Shown here piece after piece: positions 43,103-50,734 of a DNA stretch of 50,746 nt (position 1 is its first letter; every line of letters starts with the position of its first letter). Made by a program: the position numbers and the translations under genes. The DNA is taken from the NCBI GenBank assembly GCA_964617695.1, contig CAZTYW010000006.1:1-50746 (forward strand). The letters run 5' to 3'. The notes under the pieces are model-generated. The model did no database searches, had not been told where the DNA came from, and was given only the letters and a program-made list of their open reading frames with translations. Source of the stretch: CAZTYW01 sp964617695. Lineage in GTDB: Bacteria > Chloroflexota > Dehalococcoidia > UBA2247 > RBG-13-53-26.

Positions 43103-43750
43103 GTGCATCCAGTGCTGTCCAGTAAAGCTGTACACAGAGTAGCACGGTGGGCGCGTTTCCCCTGTCTCGCCCTTCTGGTGATTGTGGCCGCCTACGCTAT
43201 CGTGGCTACGGGACTGGCCAACCAGCCCGTGCTGCAGATGTCTCTTGACGTTCTTTCTGCATCAGTCGTGCCGGAGAGGGCGTTGGTCTCGGGCTGGGTC
43301 GAGTTTTCATCCGCTTGGGCCGAAGATCCGGATATTGCCCCTTTGAATCTTGACCCAGGGATCAGCGCGCCAGTGGTCTCGTCTGAGGTGCTACCCAGCC
43401 GCGTTTACGTGCTCGCCAACGGGGAGATTGTTGACGAACTGCCGCAGGACGGACTGGAGGCTGCCCAGGGCGATAGTGGGCAACCGGACAGCAACAGAAC
43501 GACGGTGGCCGTCACGGCCACGGTTCTGCCCAGCCGCCTCATTGTCGTGGACGAACTGGACAACATAGCAGAAGTCTGGAGCAACACCGATGGTCTGGAG
43601 CATGACTTCTACTGTCTGAGGGTCACGGAAGATGACATCCGAGGGCCGGAGCATGCTTTGACCACCGATATCCTGACCCAGTACAACGACTTGCTGGCCG
43701 AGCTGGACTGGGCACTGAAGGGCCAGGTGTACGGGCCAAGCGACTATTGA
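43103..43750 (+). CDS. Exported or membrane-anchored protein of unknown function with an internal repeat
   Basis: A 215-residue protein with an N-terminal hydrophobic helix (about 18-38, 'FPCLALLVIVAAYAIVATGLA'). The rest is probably extracellular. Two similar blocks, 'VLPSRVYVLANGEIVDEL' from 96 and 'VLPSRLIVVDELDNIAEVWSNT' from 141, look like a duplicated beta element. The tail is helical and acidic. I do not recognise the family. GTG at 43103 is the best start in frame. About 275 bases of non-coding sequence precede it. Confidence 0.6.
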   Translation: MHPVLSSKAVHRVARWARFPCLALLVIVAAYAIVATGLANQPVLQMSLDVLSASVVPERALVSGWVEFSSAWAEDPDIAPLNLDPGISAPVVSSEVLPSRVYVLANGEIVDELPQDGLEAAQGDSGQPDSNRTTVAVTATVLPSRLIVVDELDNIAEVWSNTDGLEHDFYCLRVTEDDIRGPEHALTTDILTQYNDLLAELDWALKGQVYGPSDY

Positions 43751-43795
43751 GGCAGGCCTCTCCCCTGACGCGCCGCTTTCAGCCAGCATCAGGAG

Positions 43796-44569
43796 TCAGA
43801 GGGGCAGTTGGTCCAGATAGGCGCCGTAATCAATCCTTAACGGGCCACAGGCCACAGCCGACTGGATCTCTGTCAACAGATAGGCCAGCGAATAGCCGCC
43901 TATGCGTGGCTCGCTCGTGGAACAACCGTAAACGTGGAATGCATGGGCGGGAATCTCCACCCCCTCTGTTGTCATGGCTCCGTGTTCTCCGGTGCGGACT
44001 ATGCCGTACCGGTTGTTGACGATTATGAGCTTTGGCCTGCCGCCCTCGGGTACCTGGTTGGCAGCATAGAACTCCTCAACTTGTGCCAGCGTTGCCTCGG
44101 CATCTGCGCCCTCGAAGGCGAAAACGGCTTTCACCAGTGAGCTCTGAGGCCTTGCGCTATAAAGGAACTCGAGGCCGGCCGGTACCTCGGGCATGAGAGG
44201 GACGGACGCCAGGTTCTCCAGGCAGTCTTTGCAGGCGGCATTGTCGAGCACGTCTGCTGTGCTGATGACGCAGACGCAGCCTTCCAGGCAGATGAACCAC
44301 TTGTCCGACTGCTTGAGCTGGAGAGCCAGGTCGCTGGCTACCATGAGGTCTATTGACTTTGATACGTTGCCGCACGAGTCAAAGACGTGGCCTCCTGTGA
44401 GCACGCGGCATCGGTCGGGAAGATGGCCGGCGAGAAACCGCATCAGCAGGGCTTGCCTCGACAGGCCCTCCTGGGCGACGCCAGGGAAGACTGTGGTTGC
44501 CAGTCCCTTGTCCTCCAAAGCGCTGGCTATGTTCTGGAAGTAGTCAAGGAGCCCCTCGAAGACGTTCAC
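43796..44569 (-). CDS. DUF6602-like protein with apparently lost nuclease motif
   Basis: The N-terminal half follows the DUF6602 pattern as I recall it: 'QEGLSRQALLMRFLAGHLPDRCRVLTGGHVFDSCGNVSKSIDLMV', with the conserved Asp at 74, then E96 before a hydrophobic strand. Where homologues have an E-V-K signature typical of PD-(D/E)XK nucleases, this protein reads 'CVCVISTADVLD', so catalysis is probably lost. That region is also cysteine-rich (C94, C98, C100, C113, C116). The C-terminal half ('KLIIVNNRYGIVRTGEHG', 'SLAYLLTEIQSAVACG') is like other members. It is divergent from an XRE regulator and a GHKL ATPase gene. Confidence 0.6.
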   Translation of the reverse strand: MNVFEGLLDYFQNIASALEDKGLATTVFPGVAQEGLSRQALLMRFLAGHLPDRCRVLTGGHVFDSCGNVSKSIDLMVASDLALQLKQSDKWFICLEGCVCVISTADVLDNAACKDCLENLASVPLMPEVPAGLEFLYSARPQSSLVKAVFAFEGADAEATLAQVEEFYAANQVPEGGRPKLIIVNNRYGIVRTGEHGAMTTEGVEIPAHAFHVYGCSTSEPRIGGYSLAYLLTEIQSAVACGPLRIDYGAYLDQLPL

Positions 44570-44630
44570 CGGTCTATGTCTCCAGCTTTGACGCAGGATG
44601 CTCGACGAGTCTAACGCCGTCTTTGCGACA

Positions 44631-44660
44631 ACTATAGCATACGGGTCTCGAGTTGCTCAA
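44631..44660 (-). promoter_or_regulatory. Promoter of the DUF6602-like gene
   Basis: On the minus strand TTGAGC (44660-44655), 18 bases, TATAGT (44636-44631), with TG one base before the -10 box. The leader to 44569 is about 55 bases. Confidence 0.6.
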
Positions 44661-44808
44661 AAAGGTAGTAAAATGGCAGGCAGAGGACAGAATCTCGGCA
44701 GGCGGAGGGCCGTTCCCTTGGTCCGGATCCAGACGATTCTCTAGACAGGACCGCTTTCACCCATAAACCGGAGCCGGGATTGGGGCGCTTCTGGATATTG
44801 ACGTTGTG

Positions 44809-44817
44809 TGGTACTAT
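44809..44817 (+). promoter_or_regulatory. Extended -10 promoter giving a leaderless XRE mRNA
   Basis: TG-G-TACTAT ends 7 bases before the ATG at 44825, so the predicted transcription start coincides with the start codon. Confidence 0.45.
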
Positions 44818-44824
44818 TATTGCC

Positions 44825-45067
44825 ATGAGCCTGCGGCAGCTACGCGAGCAGCGGATGATGACACAGCGCGAGGTTGCTGAGCGCGCCGACATCACGGTGA
44901 CCAGCCTGTCGCGGATAGAAAACGGAAGAGTCGTGCCGTCCATCAGGACAGTACGCAGACTGGCGGCAGTTTTCGGCATGTCTCCTCAGGAAATGCGCCA
45001 GATCATCGCTTCGAGTCAACTCCCGCTATGGGCCGCAGATGCTCGGTACGAGAAACGCGCCCGATGA
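44825..45067 (+). CDS. XRE-family helix-turn-helix regulator
   Basis: An 80-residue DNA-binding protein consisting of a single Cro/C1-type domain: 'LRQLREQRMMTQREVAERADITVTSLSRIENGRVVPSIRTVRRLAAVFGMSPQEMRQI'. There is no ligand or protease domain. Start is ATG at 44825; an upstream in-frame start would include the promoter. Its ATGA overlap with the next small reading frame, and the GHKL gene 100 bases on, suggest one transcript. It may control its own operon and the divergent DUF6602-like gene. Confidence 0.88.
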   Translation: MSLRQLREQRMMTQREVAERADITVTSLSRIENGRVVPSIRTVRRLAAVFGMSPQEMRQIIASSQLPLWAADARYEKRAR

Positions 45068-45210
45068 TTCGGGTGTTCATGCGATGCTTTCAGTGGGACG
45101 GAAGGTTTGCCCTCTATGGAACGCGGTCGAAGCACTGGAGCGAAGTCATTCGGGTAGAGGAGGTGCAATGTGGCGAGACTGATGCTTCAAACGGGCCCCG
45201 GAGTCTTTGA
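45064..45210 (+). CDS. Possible 48-residue coupled small protein
   Basis: The ATG at 45064 overlaps the XRE stop (ATGA), and the frame runs to 45210, overlapping the GHKL gene start by 41 bases. The product ('MIRVFMRCFQWDGRF...') resembles nothing I know. It may simply be a translational bridge between XRE and the ATPase. Low confidence as a real protein. Confidence 0.25.
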   Translation: MIRVFMRCFQWDGRFALYGTRSKHWSEVIRVEEVQCGETDASNGPRSL

Positions 45211-46636
45211 GGTTCTGGCCAATGTGTGTCGCAGCTATCTGGAGGCCATCAAGCAGTTTGTCGAAAACGCTGCCGACGCCATACAGCAGGCTGCCACTGA
45301 GGAAGGGCGAATCCTGATTCGGCTGCATGCGCAGGATGAGGACGACGCACAGCGGCGCTTGAAGAGCATTGTGGTTGGCGACAATGGTGTTGGCATCAAC
45401 CGGGAGAAGATGAAACATATCGTGCAACACATCGGTGACTCTGAGAAGGTACAGATGGCTTTGAGAGGTGAGAAGGGTATTGGGCTGCTTGCCTTCTCCT
45501 TGGTGGCGCAAGAGTTGCACATTGCTTCCACAGATGTCGACGGTGTCCCTTCAAGTTGCCTGGTGTTCAAGCGTTCTCGGCTTAGAAACGGGCAGGCCGA
45601 GATCGTCGAGAGGTGTGCCCGCCATCACCACGCGGAGCGAGGCACGCAAGCGTACCTTGAAGGCATTCTGCCCGAAATCTGTGAGAGGGTGACCAAGGAG
45701 GTCCTGAAGGACTATCTGGGCCGGGAGTTTGCCAGCGACCTGAGGCAGGGTCTCTATGCCATGTCTATCTGTGACCACCACGTTTCGGAGCCTGTCCCGC
45801 CGCAGAGGTATCGCGGCATAAAGGCGCTGTCCACCAGCCTGCCGCTGGGACGGGTGGGCTCGGCGTCGGTTGAGCTTCATGTTTTGCCATGGGAGATGGC
45901 AGATGCCACGGTAAGTCTCTACGGGCGGGGTGGCACGCGCATTTGCCTCCTCACCGATCTTGACGATTTCAAGAGGCTCCCCTGGACGGATAGGCGCGTG
46001 GAGGGCTACGTGCGTTGTGACCATCTGAAGCGCACTGCTGACAAGACGGCTGTGGTACAGGACCAGGTATACCATGCCTTTGTCTCGGGGCTGCGCCGGA
46101 TCGAGCCGGACATAGTAGACATGATAGACAGGATAAGCGCTCAGTCGAGGGAGCGACGGTTTGAGGTCGTTCTCGGCAAAGCCGGCAAGCTGATAGACAA
46201 GTTCCTGCGCTACCGCGACAGAGGTTTGCTGGCGGACCTGGGCTACCATTCCCCTGTGTTTGCTGCTGCGAAGAAGGCGCCATTCAGGGCGATCAACCGC
46301 GGAAACGGCAACTCCGGCCACCCGGAGCCGCCGGTGGAGAGGCACATCGTCCAGCGGCAGCCAGTCGTTACCCGAGCGCCTCATATCGAGATTGGGTCTC
46401 CACCCAGCGACAATTTCCAGTCCCGAAGCTGGTACGAATCGGCTCGCGGTTGCATCTGTGTCAACCGCGAGCATCCGGAGTTTCTGCTGGCTCAGCGGGA
46501 GGACAGTAGGTGCGTACGGTACCTGTTCACCATATGGGTCAAGGAGAGTCTGCTGCAGGAGTACGGTGCCGATGCCGAAAGACTGGCTGACGAGATGGTC
46601 GGCGTCCTGGCGGAGGCGGAGCCTCTGCTCTGGTAG
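45170..46636 (+). CDS. Stand-alone GHKL (HSP90/MORC-like) ATPase
   Basis: A 488-residue protein with an N-terminal Bergerat-fold ATPase. N box is E32-N33 in 'EAIKQFVENAADAI', G1 is 'VGDNGVGI' (D71), and G2 is 'RGEKGIGLLAF' (100-109). It lacks histidine-kinase, MutL, gyrase and Hsp90 middle-domain signatures. The middle (200-330) may be an S5-like transducer; the region around 375-420 is Pro/Arg-rich and disordered; the C-terminal 60 residues are helical. Such HATPase_c_3 proteins include MORC-like ATPases, some tied to restriction or defence loci. GTG at 45170 has AGGAGG 6 bases upstream. The function is unknown. Confidence 0.82.
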   Translation: MARLMLQTGPGVFEVLANVCRSYLEAIKQFVENAADAIQQAATEEGRILIRLHAQDEDDAQRRLKSIVVGDNGVGINREKMKHIVQHIGDSEKVQMALRGEKGIGLLAFSLVAQELHIASTDVDGVPSSCLVFKRSRLRNGQAEIVERCARHHHAERGTQAYLEGILPEICERVTKEVLKDYLGREFASDLRQGLYAMSICDHHVSEPVPPQRYRGIKALSTSLPLGRVGSASVELHVLPWEMADATVSLYGRGGTRICLLTDLDDFKRLPWTDRRVEGYVRCDHLKRTADKTAVVQDQVYHAFVSGLRRIEPDIVDMIDRISAQSRERRFEVVLGKAGKLIDKFLRYRDRGLLADLGYHSPVFAAAKKAPFRAINRGNGNSGHPEPPVERHIVQRQPVVTRAPHIEIGSPPSDNFQSRSWYESARGCICVNREHPEFLLAQREDSRCVRYLFTIWVKESLLQEYGADAERLADEMVGVLAEAEPLLW

Positions 46637-46968
46637 CGGCAAAGCGTCCGCATCTGGTGTGGTGCCACAGACATGGTGCTGGGGGCATAGCGGTGCGCAT
46701 ACGCGAACCAGGGGGCCGGGGGTGATATAATTACCACGATGGATTGCTTCCTGCTACGCCCCTCAGAGCAATCTCCTCTGGTTCGTTCGAAGCCGTGTCC
46801 CCAAACCTGCGTGTCAATCCGGTTCCCCAGAAGAGCAGCGCCGCCTGTGCAGCTGTCGATTGGACTCGTCAGCTCGTGTGGCGGCAACTCAGTTGAAGCA
46901 CGGGGTCTGCTTTGTGCCAGGCTGACGCAGGGCGCTTCACCGATAGCCCTTGATGGAGCACTCCCAGC
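46637..46968 (+). other. Leader region of the ABC transporter operon
   Basis: 332 bases with no clear gene. A perfect extended -10 box lies at 46723-46731. A 77-codon frame from ATG at 46739 starts about where transcription would begin and ends with an ATGA overlap to natA, but its codon use is weak. No riboswitch or attenuator is recognised. Confidence 0.45.
46723..46731 (+). promoter_or_regulatory. Extended -10 promoter upstream of the ABC transporter
   Basis: TG-A-TATAAT at 46723-46731, about 238 bases before the natA ATG, with no clear -35 box. Confidence 0.5.
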
Positions 46969-47862
46969 ATGAATGCGGTAGAAGTGGCGCAAATAAGCAA
47001 GTCTTTCAAACGCGTGAAGGCGGTGGACAACGTTTCGTTCAGCGTAGGAAGCGGCGAGATACTCGGCATGGTTGGCCCCAACGGTGCCGGCAAGACGACC
47101 ACGATAAGGATGCTTATGGACATAATAAAGCCGGATGAAGGCGAGATAAGGGTCTTGGGTGAGCCCTTGAATGAAAGGACCAAGGACCGGATTGGCTATT
47201 TGCCGGAGGAGAGGGGGCTTTATCGCAAGCTGAGAGTGTCAGAGTCCCTGGCTTACCTGGCGGCTCTCAAGGGTATCGATGTGGAAACGGCAAAGGACAG
47301 GGCTGAGAGACTGCTGGATCGGGTCGGTATGCTGCAGCACAAGGACAAGAAAACAGAGGAGCTGAGCCGCGGAATGGGGCAGATAATACAGTTTGTTGCC
47401 ACTGTCCTGCACGAGCCTGAGCTGGTCGTGCTGGATGAGCCATTCGCCGGCCTTGACCCTGTAAACACGCAACTGCTGAAGGAGCTGGTAATGGAGTTCA
47501 GAAGCCAGGGGAAGGCCATTATTCTGAGCACCCACATGATGAACCAGGTTGAAGAGTTGTCTGACAGAGTCTTGATGATACATAAGGGTCAGGCAGTGCT
47601 CTATGGAAGCCTCTCGGAAGTAAAAGCCAGATACAGGAACAACTCGATCCTTCTCCATTCTGATGGCCAACCGGATGACCTTCCAGGCGTGATCGGAAGC
47701 AAGAATCAGGGGAAGTATGTGGAGCTATTCCTGGATGGTCAGGTCTTACCTCAGGAGGTGCTGGCGGCCCTGGTGAACCAGGGGATCACGGTTGACCGCT
47801 TTGAGGTGTCCACGCCGTCCTTGAACGAGATATTCATCCAGGTGGTGAAGGGGGGGTCGTGA
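46969..47862 (+). CDS. ABC transporter ATP-binding protein (NatA/DrrA type)
   Basis: A 297-residue nucleotide-binding subunit of an ABC-2 exporter. Walker A is 'GPNGAGKTT' (36-44), Q/Y loop 'IGYLPEERGLY', signature 'LSRGMGQ' (variant of LSGGQ), Walker B 'LVVLDEPFAGLDP', H loop 'STHMM'. The C-terminal 80-residue extension ('NSILLHSDGQ...') is typical of the NatA/YhaQ group. It overlaps the permease gene by 4 bases. The substrate cannot be told from sequence; sodium, lipids or antibiotics are exported by relatives. Confidence 0.93.
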   Translation: MNAVEVAQISKSFKRVKAVDNVSFSVGSGEILGMVGPNGAGKTTTIRMLMDIIKPDEGEIRVLGEPLNERTKDRIGYLPEERGLYRKLRVSESLAYLAALKGIDVETAKDRAERLLDRVGMLQHKDKKTEELSRGMGQIIQFVATVLHEPELVVLDEPFAGLDPVNTQLLKELVMEFRSQGKAIILSTHMMNQVEELSDRVLMIHKGQAVLYGSLSEVKARYRNNSILLHSDGQPDDLPGVIGSKNQGKYVELFLDGQVLPQEVLAALVNQGITVDRFEVSTPSLNEIFIQVVKGGS

Positions 47863-49070
47863 GGAAGACGTGGATCATCTTGAAGCATGAGTTTCTGCAG
47901 ACAATTAAGAGGAAGTCCTATATCCTGCTAACCCTGTCTCTTCCCGTCCTGGTTGTGCTGGGGTACGGGATATATGAAGGAATCCAGAGCCGGCAGCAGG
48001 GCAGCCTGCCGACACATGTGAACATAGGCTATGTGGACCAGGCTGGAGGCTTTGATGAGTTTACCACTCAGCCTGATTCGTTATTCGTTCCGTTTGCGAG
48101 TAAGGCGGAAGCGGAAGATGCCTTGCTGGCCAAGGAGATCAAAGAGTACTTCATCATTCCTGCAGACTATGTCGAGACCGGGTTAGTCACCAGGTACACC
48201 ATGGAGAGGCAGATAGGGGTTCCCGATGAGACCTGGTCCAGGATGAAAGATTTCCTCGTTTCGAATTTGCTTGCCGGTGACGTCAGCCCCGAAGTGCTGG
48301 AGAGGGCCAGCAATCCAATGATGGTGAATTCTCTCCGGTTGAATGAAAGTGGCGAGGTAGTCCCGGCCGAGAGCGAGTTGCAGGCCTTTCTGTTGCCCAT
48401 CGTCTTTGCCTTCGTTTTCTACTTCGCGTTGATTTTCTCGGCCCAGTGGATGTTCCACAGTGTAGCCGAGGAAAAGGAGAACAGGGTGATAGAGATCCTC
48501 CTCTCCTCTGTCTCGCCGAGGCAGCTACTGGTAGGAAAGGTGCTGGGACTGGGCGCTGCCGGAATCATCCAGGTAGCAGTGTGGCTGATCACAGTCAGGG
48601 TCTTCTCTCTGGTCGCCTCCGTCAACATTCCGGCCCTGAGTGACCTGTCTGTGTCCTCAGGCCTTCTGGCCTGGGCTGTGGTATATTTCGTGCTGGGTTA
48701 TCTGTTGTTCGCCGCCCTGTATGCAGGCGTGGGTGCCATTGGAAACGCGAGGGACGCGCAAGCGTTGTCTGGCATTTTCATTCTGCCCGCCGTGATGCCG
48801 ATGATGCTGAACTTCATAATACTCAACCATCCCGAGGGAGCTGTGGCCAGGGCGTTTACGTTCTTCCCGCTCAGTGCTCCGATAACTGCCATGATGCGGC
48901 TTCCAAACGGGGCAATCTATGGCTGGGAGATCGCTGTCAGCCTGGTCATCCTGCTGGGGTCGGTTGGCCTGACCATGTGGATTGCTGCCAAGGTATTCCG
49001 GGCGTTCCTGCTCATGTATGGCAAGGCGCCCGGACTGAGGGAGATCGTGGGTTATGTCAGACAGGCGTAG
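47859..49070 (+). CDS. ABC-2 type transporter permease (NatB type)
   Basis: A 403-residue membrane protein. A first helix (about 22-41) is followed by a large extracytoplasmic domain (about 45-165), then five or six helices ('FLLPIVFAFVFYFALIFSAQWMFHSVAEEKENRVIEILLSSVSPRQLLVGKVLG...'). The 'EEKENRVIEILLSSVSP' coupling helix is the family signature. The GTG start overlaps the ATPase stop. This pair forms a complete exporter. Confidence 0.93.
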   Translation: MRKTWIILKHEFLQTIKRKSYILLTLSLPVLVVLGYGIYEGIQSRQQGSLPTHVNIGYVDQAGGFDEFTTQPDSLFVPFASKAEAEDALLAKEIKEYFIIPADYVETGLVTRYTMERQIGVPDETWSRMKDFLVSNLLAGDVSPEVLERASNPMMVNSLRLNESGEVVPAESELQAFLLPIVFAFVFYFALIFSAQWMFHSVAEEKENRVIEILLSSVSPRQLLVGKVLGLGAAGIIQVAVWLITVRVFSLVASVNIPALSDLSVSSGLLAWAVVYFVLGYLLFAALYAGVGAIGNARDAQALSGIFILPAVMPMMLNFIILNHPEGAVARAFTFFPLSAPITAMMRLPNGAIYGWEIAVSLVILLGSVGLTMWIAAKVFRAFLLMYGKAPGLREIVGYVRQA

Positions 49071-49120
49071 GTCCACTGCTGCCGCCTGGCGCCAGGGTCT
49101 CGTTAGCTTGACATGAAACG

Positions 49121-49126
49121 TATAAT
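49121..49126 (+). promoter_or_regulatory. -10 box upstream of ftsA
   Basis: TATAAT at 49121-49126. The TTGACA at 49108-49113 is only 7 bases upstream and cannot be its -35. Confidence 0.35.
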
Positions 49127-49171
49127 ACAGGCGGGGCTTGGCTGCGTAGGAAGGCTGGAAACAAAGAAAAG

Positions 49172-49180
49172 TGGTACAAT
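49172..49180 (+). promoter_or_regulatory. Extended -10 promoter upstream of ftsA
   Basis: TG-G-TACAAT at 49172-49180, about 92 bases before the ftsA ATG. Two candidate -10 boxes may mean two start sites. Confidence 0.4.
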
Positions 49181-49272
49181 GGGCGAAAAACGGTCGCTGG
49201 TGAGTAGCCGGCGATGTGTGGGTGTTGTCGGGCGGGGCCTAAATTCTGAGTACGGTGGGGGAATGACAAGCT

Positions 49273-50520
49273 ATGGAACGTATTCTGACTTCCATTGACG
49301 TTGGCACATCCAAGGTCTGCACCACGATAGCCAAGATGGGCGACGGTTGTGTCCTGGAAGTTCTCGGCACAGGTATTGTTCCTTCCCACGGCATACACAA
49401 GGCGATTGTGCTGAATATCGTTGAGCCCACCGCGGCGATCAAGGAGTCGGTGAGAGAAGCGGAGCGTGGCAGTGGCACCCAGGTGAAGTCGGCATACATC
49501 GGCATCACCGGCAGTCACATCCAGTCGTTCAACAACCGGGCAAACGTGCCGATAACCCGCGATGACCACCGGGTGACTCAAAAGGACCTCGACAGGGTGA
49601 TGCGGGTTTGCAGAGACATCCATTTGTCTGCAGACCGAAAACTGATTCATGCCATCCCGCGCCAGTATTACCTGGATGGCGAGAGCGTGATTGGCAATCC
49701 TGTGGGGCTGCATGGCCATAGCCTGGGGGTAGAGAGCCATCTTGTCACCGCTGGCATCACCTTCATCCAGAACCTGATCAAGTGTGTGCAGGGTGCGGGT
49801 GTTGGCGTGATGGACCTGATTCTGGAGCCACTTGCTTCCGGTGAGGCAGTGTTGGAGGACGACGAGAGGGAGGCAGGAGTCATACTGGCTGATATTGGGG
49901 GTGGAACGACTGACATAACAGTGTTCAAGGGGAAGGCCATCTGGCATAGCCGTGCCCTGGCGGTGGGAGGGTACAACGTGACCAAGGACATAGCTCTGGG
50001 GTTGGGACTTCCCTTCAATGTGGCGGAAGAGTTCAAGGTAAGGTATGGAAGCGTGCGAAAGAGGAAGAAAGGTATGCCAGAAATCGTCTCGCTGGATGGA
50101 AACGGCAAGAACGGGGTCAACTATGACGATTTGTCGTACATCATCAAGGCTCGGATAGAGGAAACGTTAAGGATGATATTCTCTGACCTGCCCAGGGCTG
50201 AGTGGGATACGTGGGAGCCTGCCAGTCTAGTCCTGTGTGGTGGCACTGCCAGGCTGCCCGGCATTGAAGTGCTGGGCAGGGAAGTGCTGCGCCAGCCGGT
50301 ACGCATCGGAAAGCCAAAAGGTCTGCCCGCTGAGCCTGCCATTCTCGATGACCCGGCCTATGCTACCGGCGTCGGATTGCTGCTCTGGGGAGCGAAGTAT
50401 GGGCAGTCGACTGCGTCCAGTGAGGAGAGTCTGCTGAGGCGGCTGTTTGCACAGTTGACTCGGTGGCGTTTGAGCTTGCCGTGGTTTCGGTTTCGTTGGC
50501 GCGGACGAAGGGTATTCTGA
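49273..50520 (+). CDS. ftsA: Cell division protein FtsA
   Basis: FtsA is an actin-like ATPase that tethers FtsZ to the membrane. The phosphate 1 loop is 'TSIDVGTSKVCTTIAK', phosphate 2 'ADIGGGTTDITVFKG', and the adenosine motif 'LVLCGGTARLPGI'. The SHS2/1C subdomain lies around residues 85-165. The C-terminal basic/aromatic tail ('LTRWRLSLPWFRFRWRGRRVF') fits an amphipathic membrane-targeting helix. At 415 residues it is normal. It is not followed by ftsZ; a terminator and a tRNA gene come next, so the division genes are split here. Confidence 0.9.
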   Translation: MERILTSIDVGTSKVCTTIAKMGDGCVLEVLGTGIVPSHGIHKAIVLNIVEPTAAIKESVREAERGSGTQVKSAYIGITGSHIQSFNNRANVPITRDDHRVTQKDLDRVMRVCRDIHLSADRKLIHAIPRQYYLDGESVIGNPVGLHGHSLGVESHLVTAGITFIQNLIKCVQGAGVGVMDLILEPLASGEAVLEDDEREAGVILADIGGGTTDITVFKGKAIWHSRALAVGGYNVTKDIALGLGLPFNVAEEFKVRYGSVRKRKKGMPEIVSLDGNGKNGVNYDDLSYIIKARIEETLRMIFSDLPRAEWDTWEPASLVLCGGTARLPGIEVLGREVLRQPVRIGKPKGLPAEPAILDDPAYATGVGLLLWGAKYGQSTASSEESLLRRLFAQLTRWRLSLPWFRFRWRGRRVF

Positions 50521-50585
50521 GCACGCCAGGGTTCGCAGCCCGGCTGGCCAGGGGTTAACCTGATAACAGCGAACGTGGCACATCG

Positions 50586-50620
50586 AAAAACGGGCGACCC
50601 ACCGGGTCGCCCGTTTGTTA
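50586..50620. terminator. Bidirectional intrinsic terminator
   Basis: A 10-bp G+C stem CGGGCGACCC/GGGTCGCCCG with loop ACC, extended by AAA/TTT pairs. A run of A on the left and T-rich sequence on the right let it stop both ftsA (plus) and the tRNA (minus). Confidence 0.8.
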
Positions 50621-50648
50621 CCTTGTGGGACTTGCCGTCTGCGCCTCG

Positions 50649-50734
50649 TGCCGAAGGTCGGGATCGAACCGACACGGGAGTCGCCTCCCAACAGTTTTTG
50701 AGACTGTCGCGTCTACCTATTCCGCCACTTCGGC
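50649..50734 (-). tRNA. tRNA-Leu (anticodon CAA)
   Basis: The minus strand folds as a class II tRNA of 86 nt. The acceptor stem is GCCGAAG/CTTCGGC with discriminator A. The D arm has GGTAGACGC. The anticodon stem ACAGT/ACTGT holds loop CTCAAAA (anticodon CAA, reads UUG). A long variable arm GGGAGGCGACTCCC follows, and the T arm contains GGTTCGATCCC. CCA is not encoded, so it must be added by an enzyme such as the one at 13174-14421. Confidence 0.95.

Noticed and set aside
44798..44817. TTGACG near TACTAT before the XRE gene
   Set aside because: Spacing of 8 bases is too short; the extended -10 alone is the likelier element.
49108..49126. TTGACA close to TATAAT before ftsA
   Set aside because: Spacing of 7 bases is incompatible with a sigma-70 promoter; only the -10 boxes are kept as candidates.
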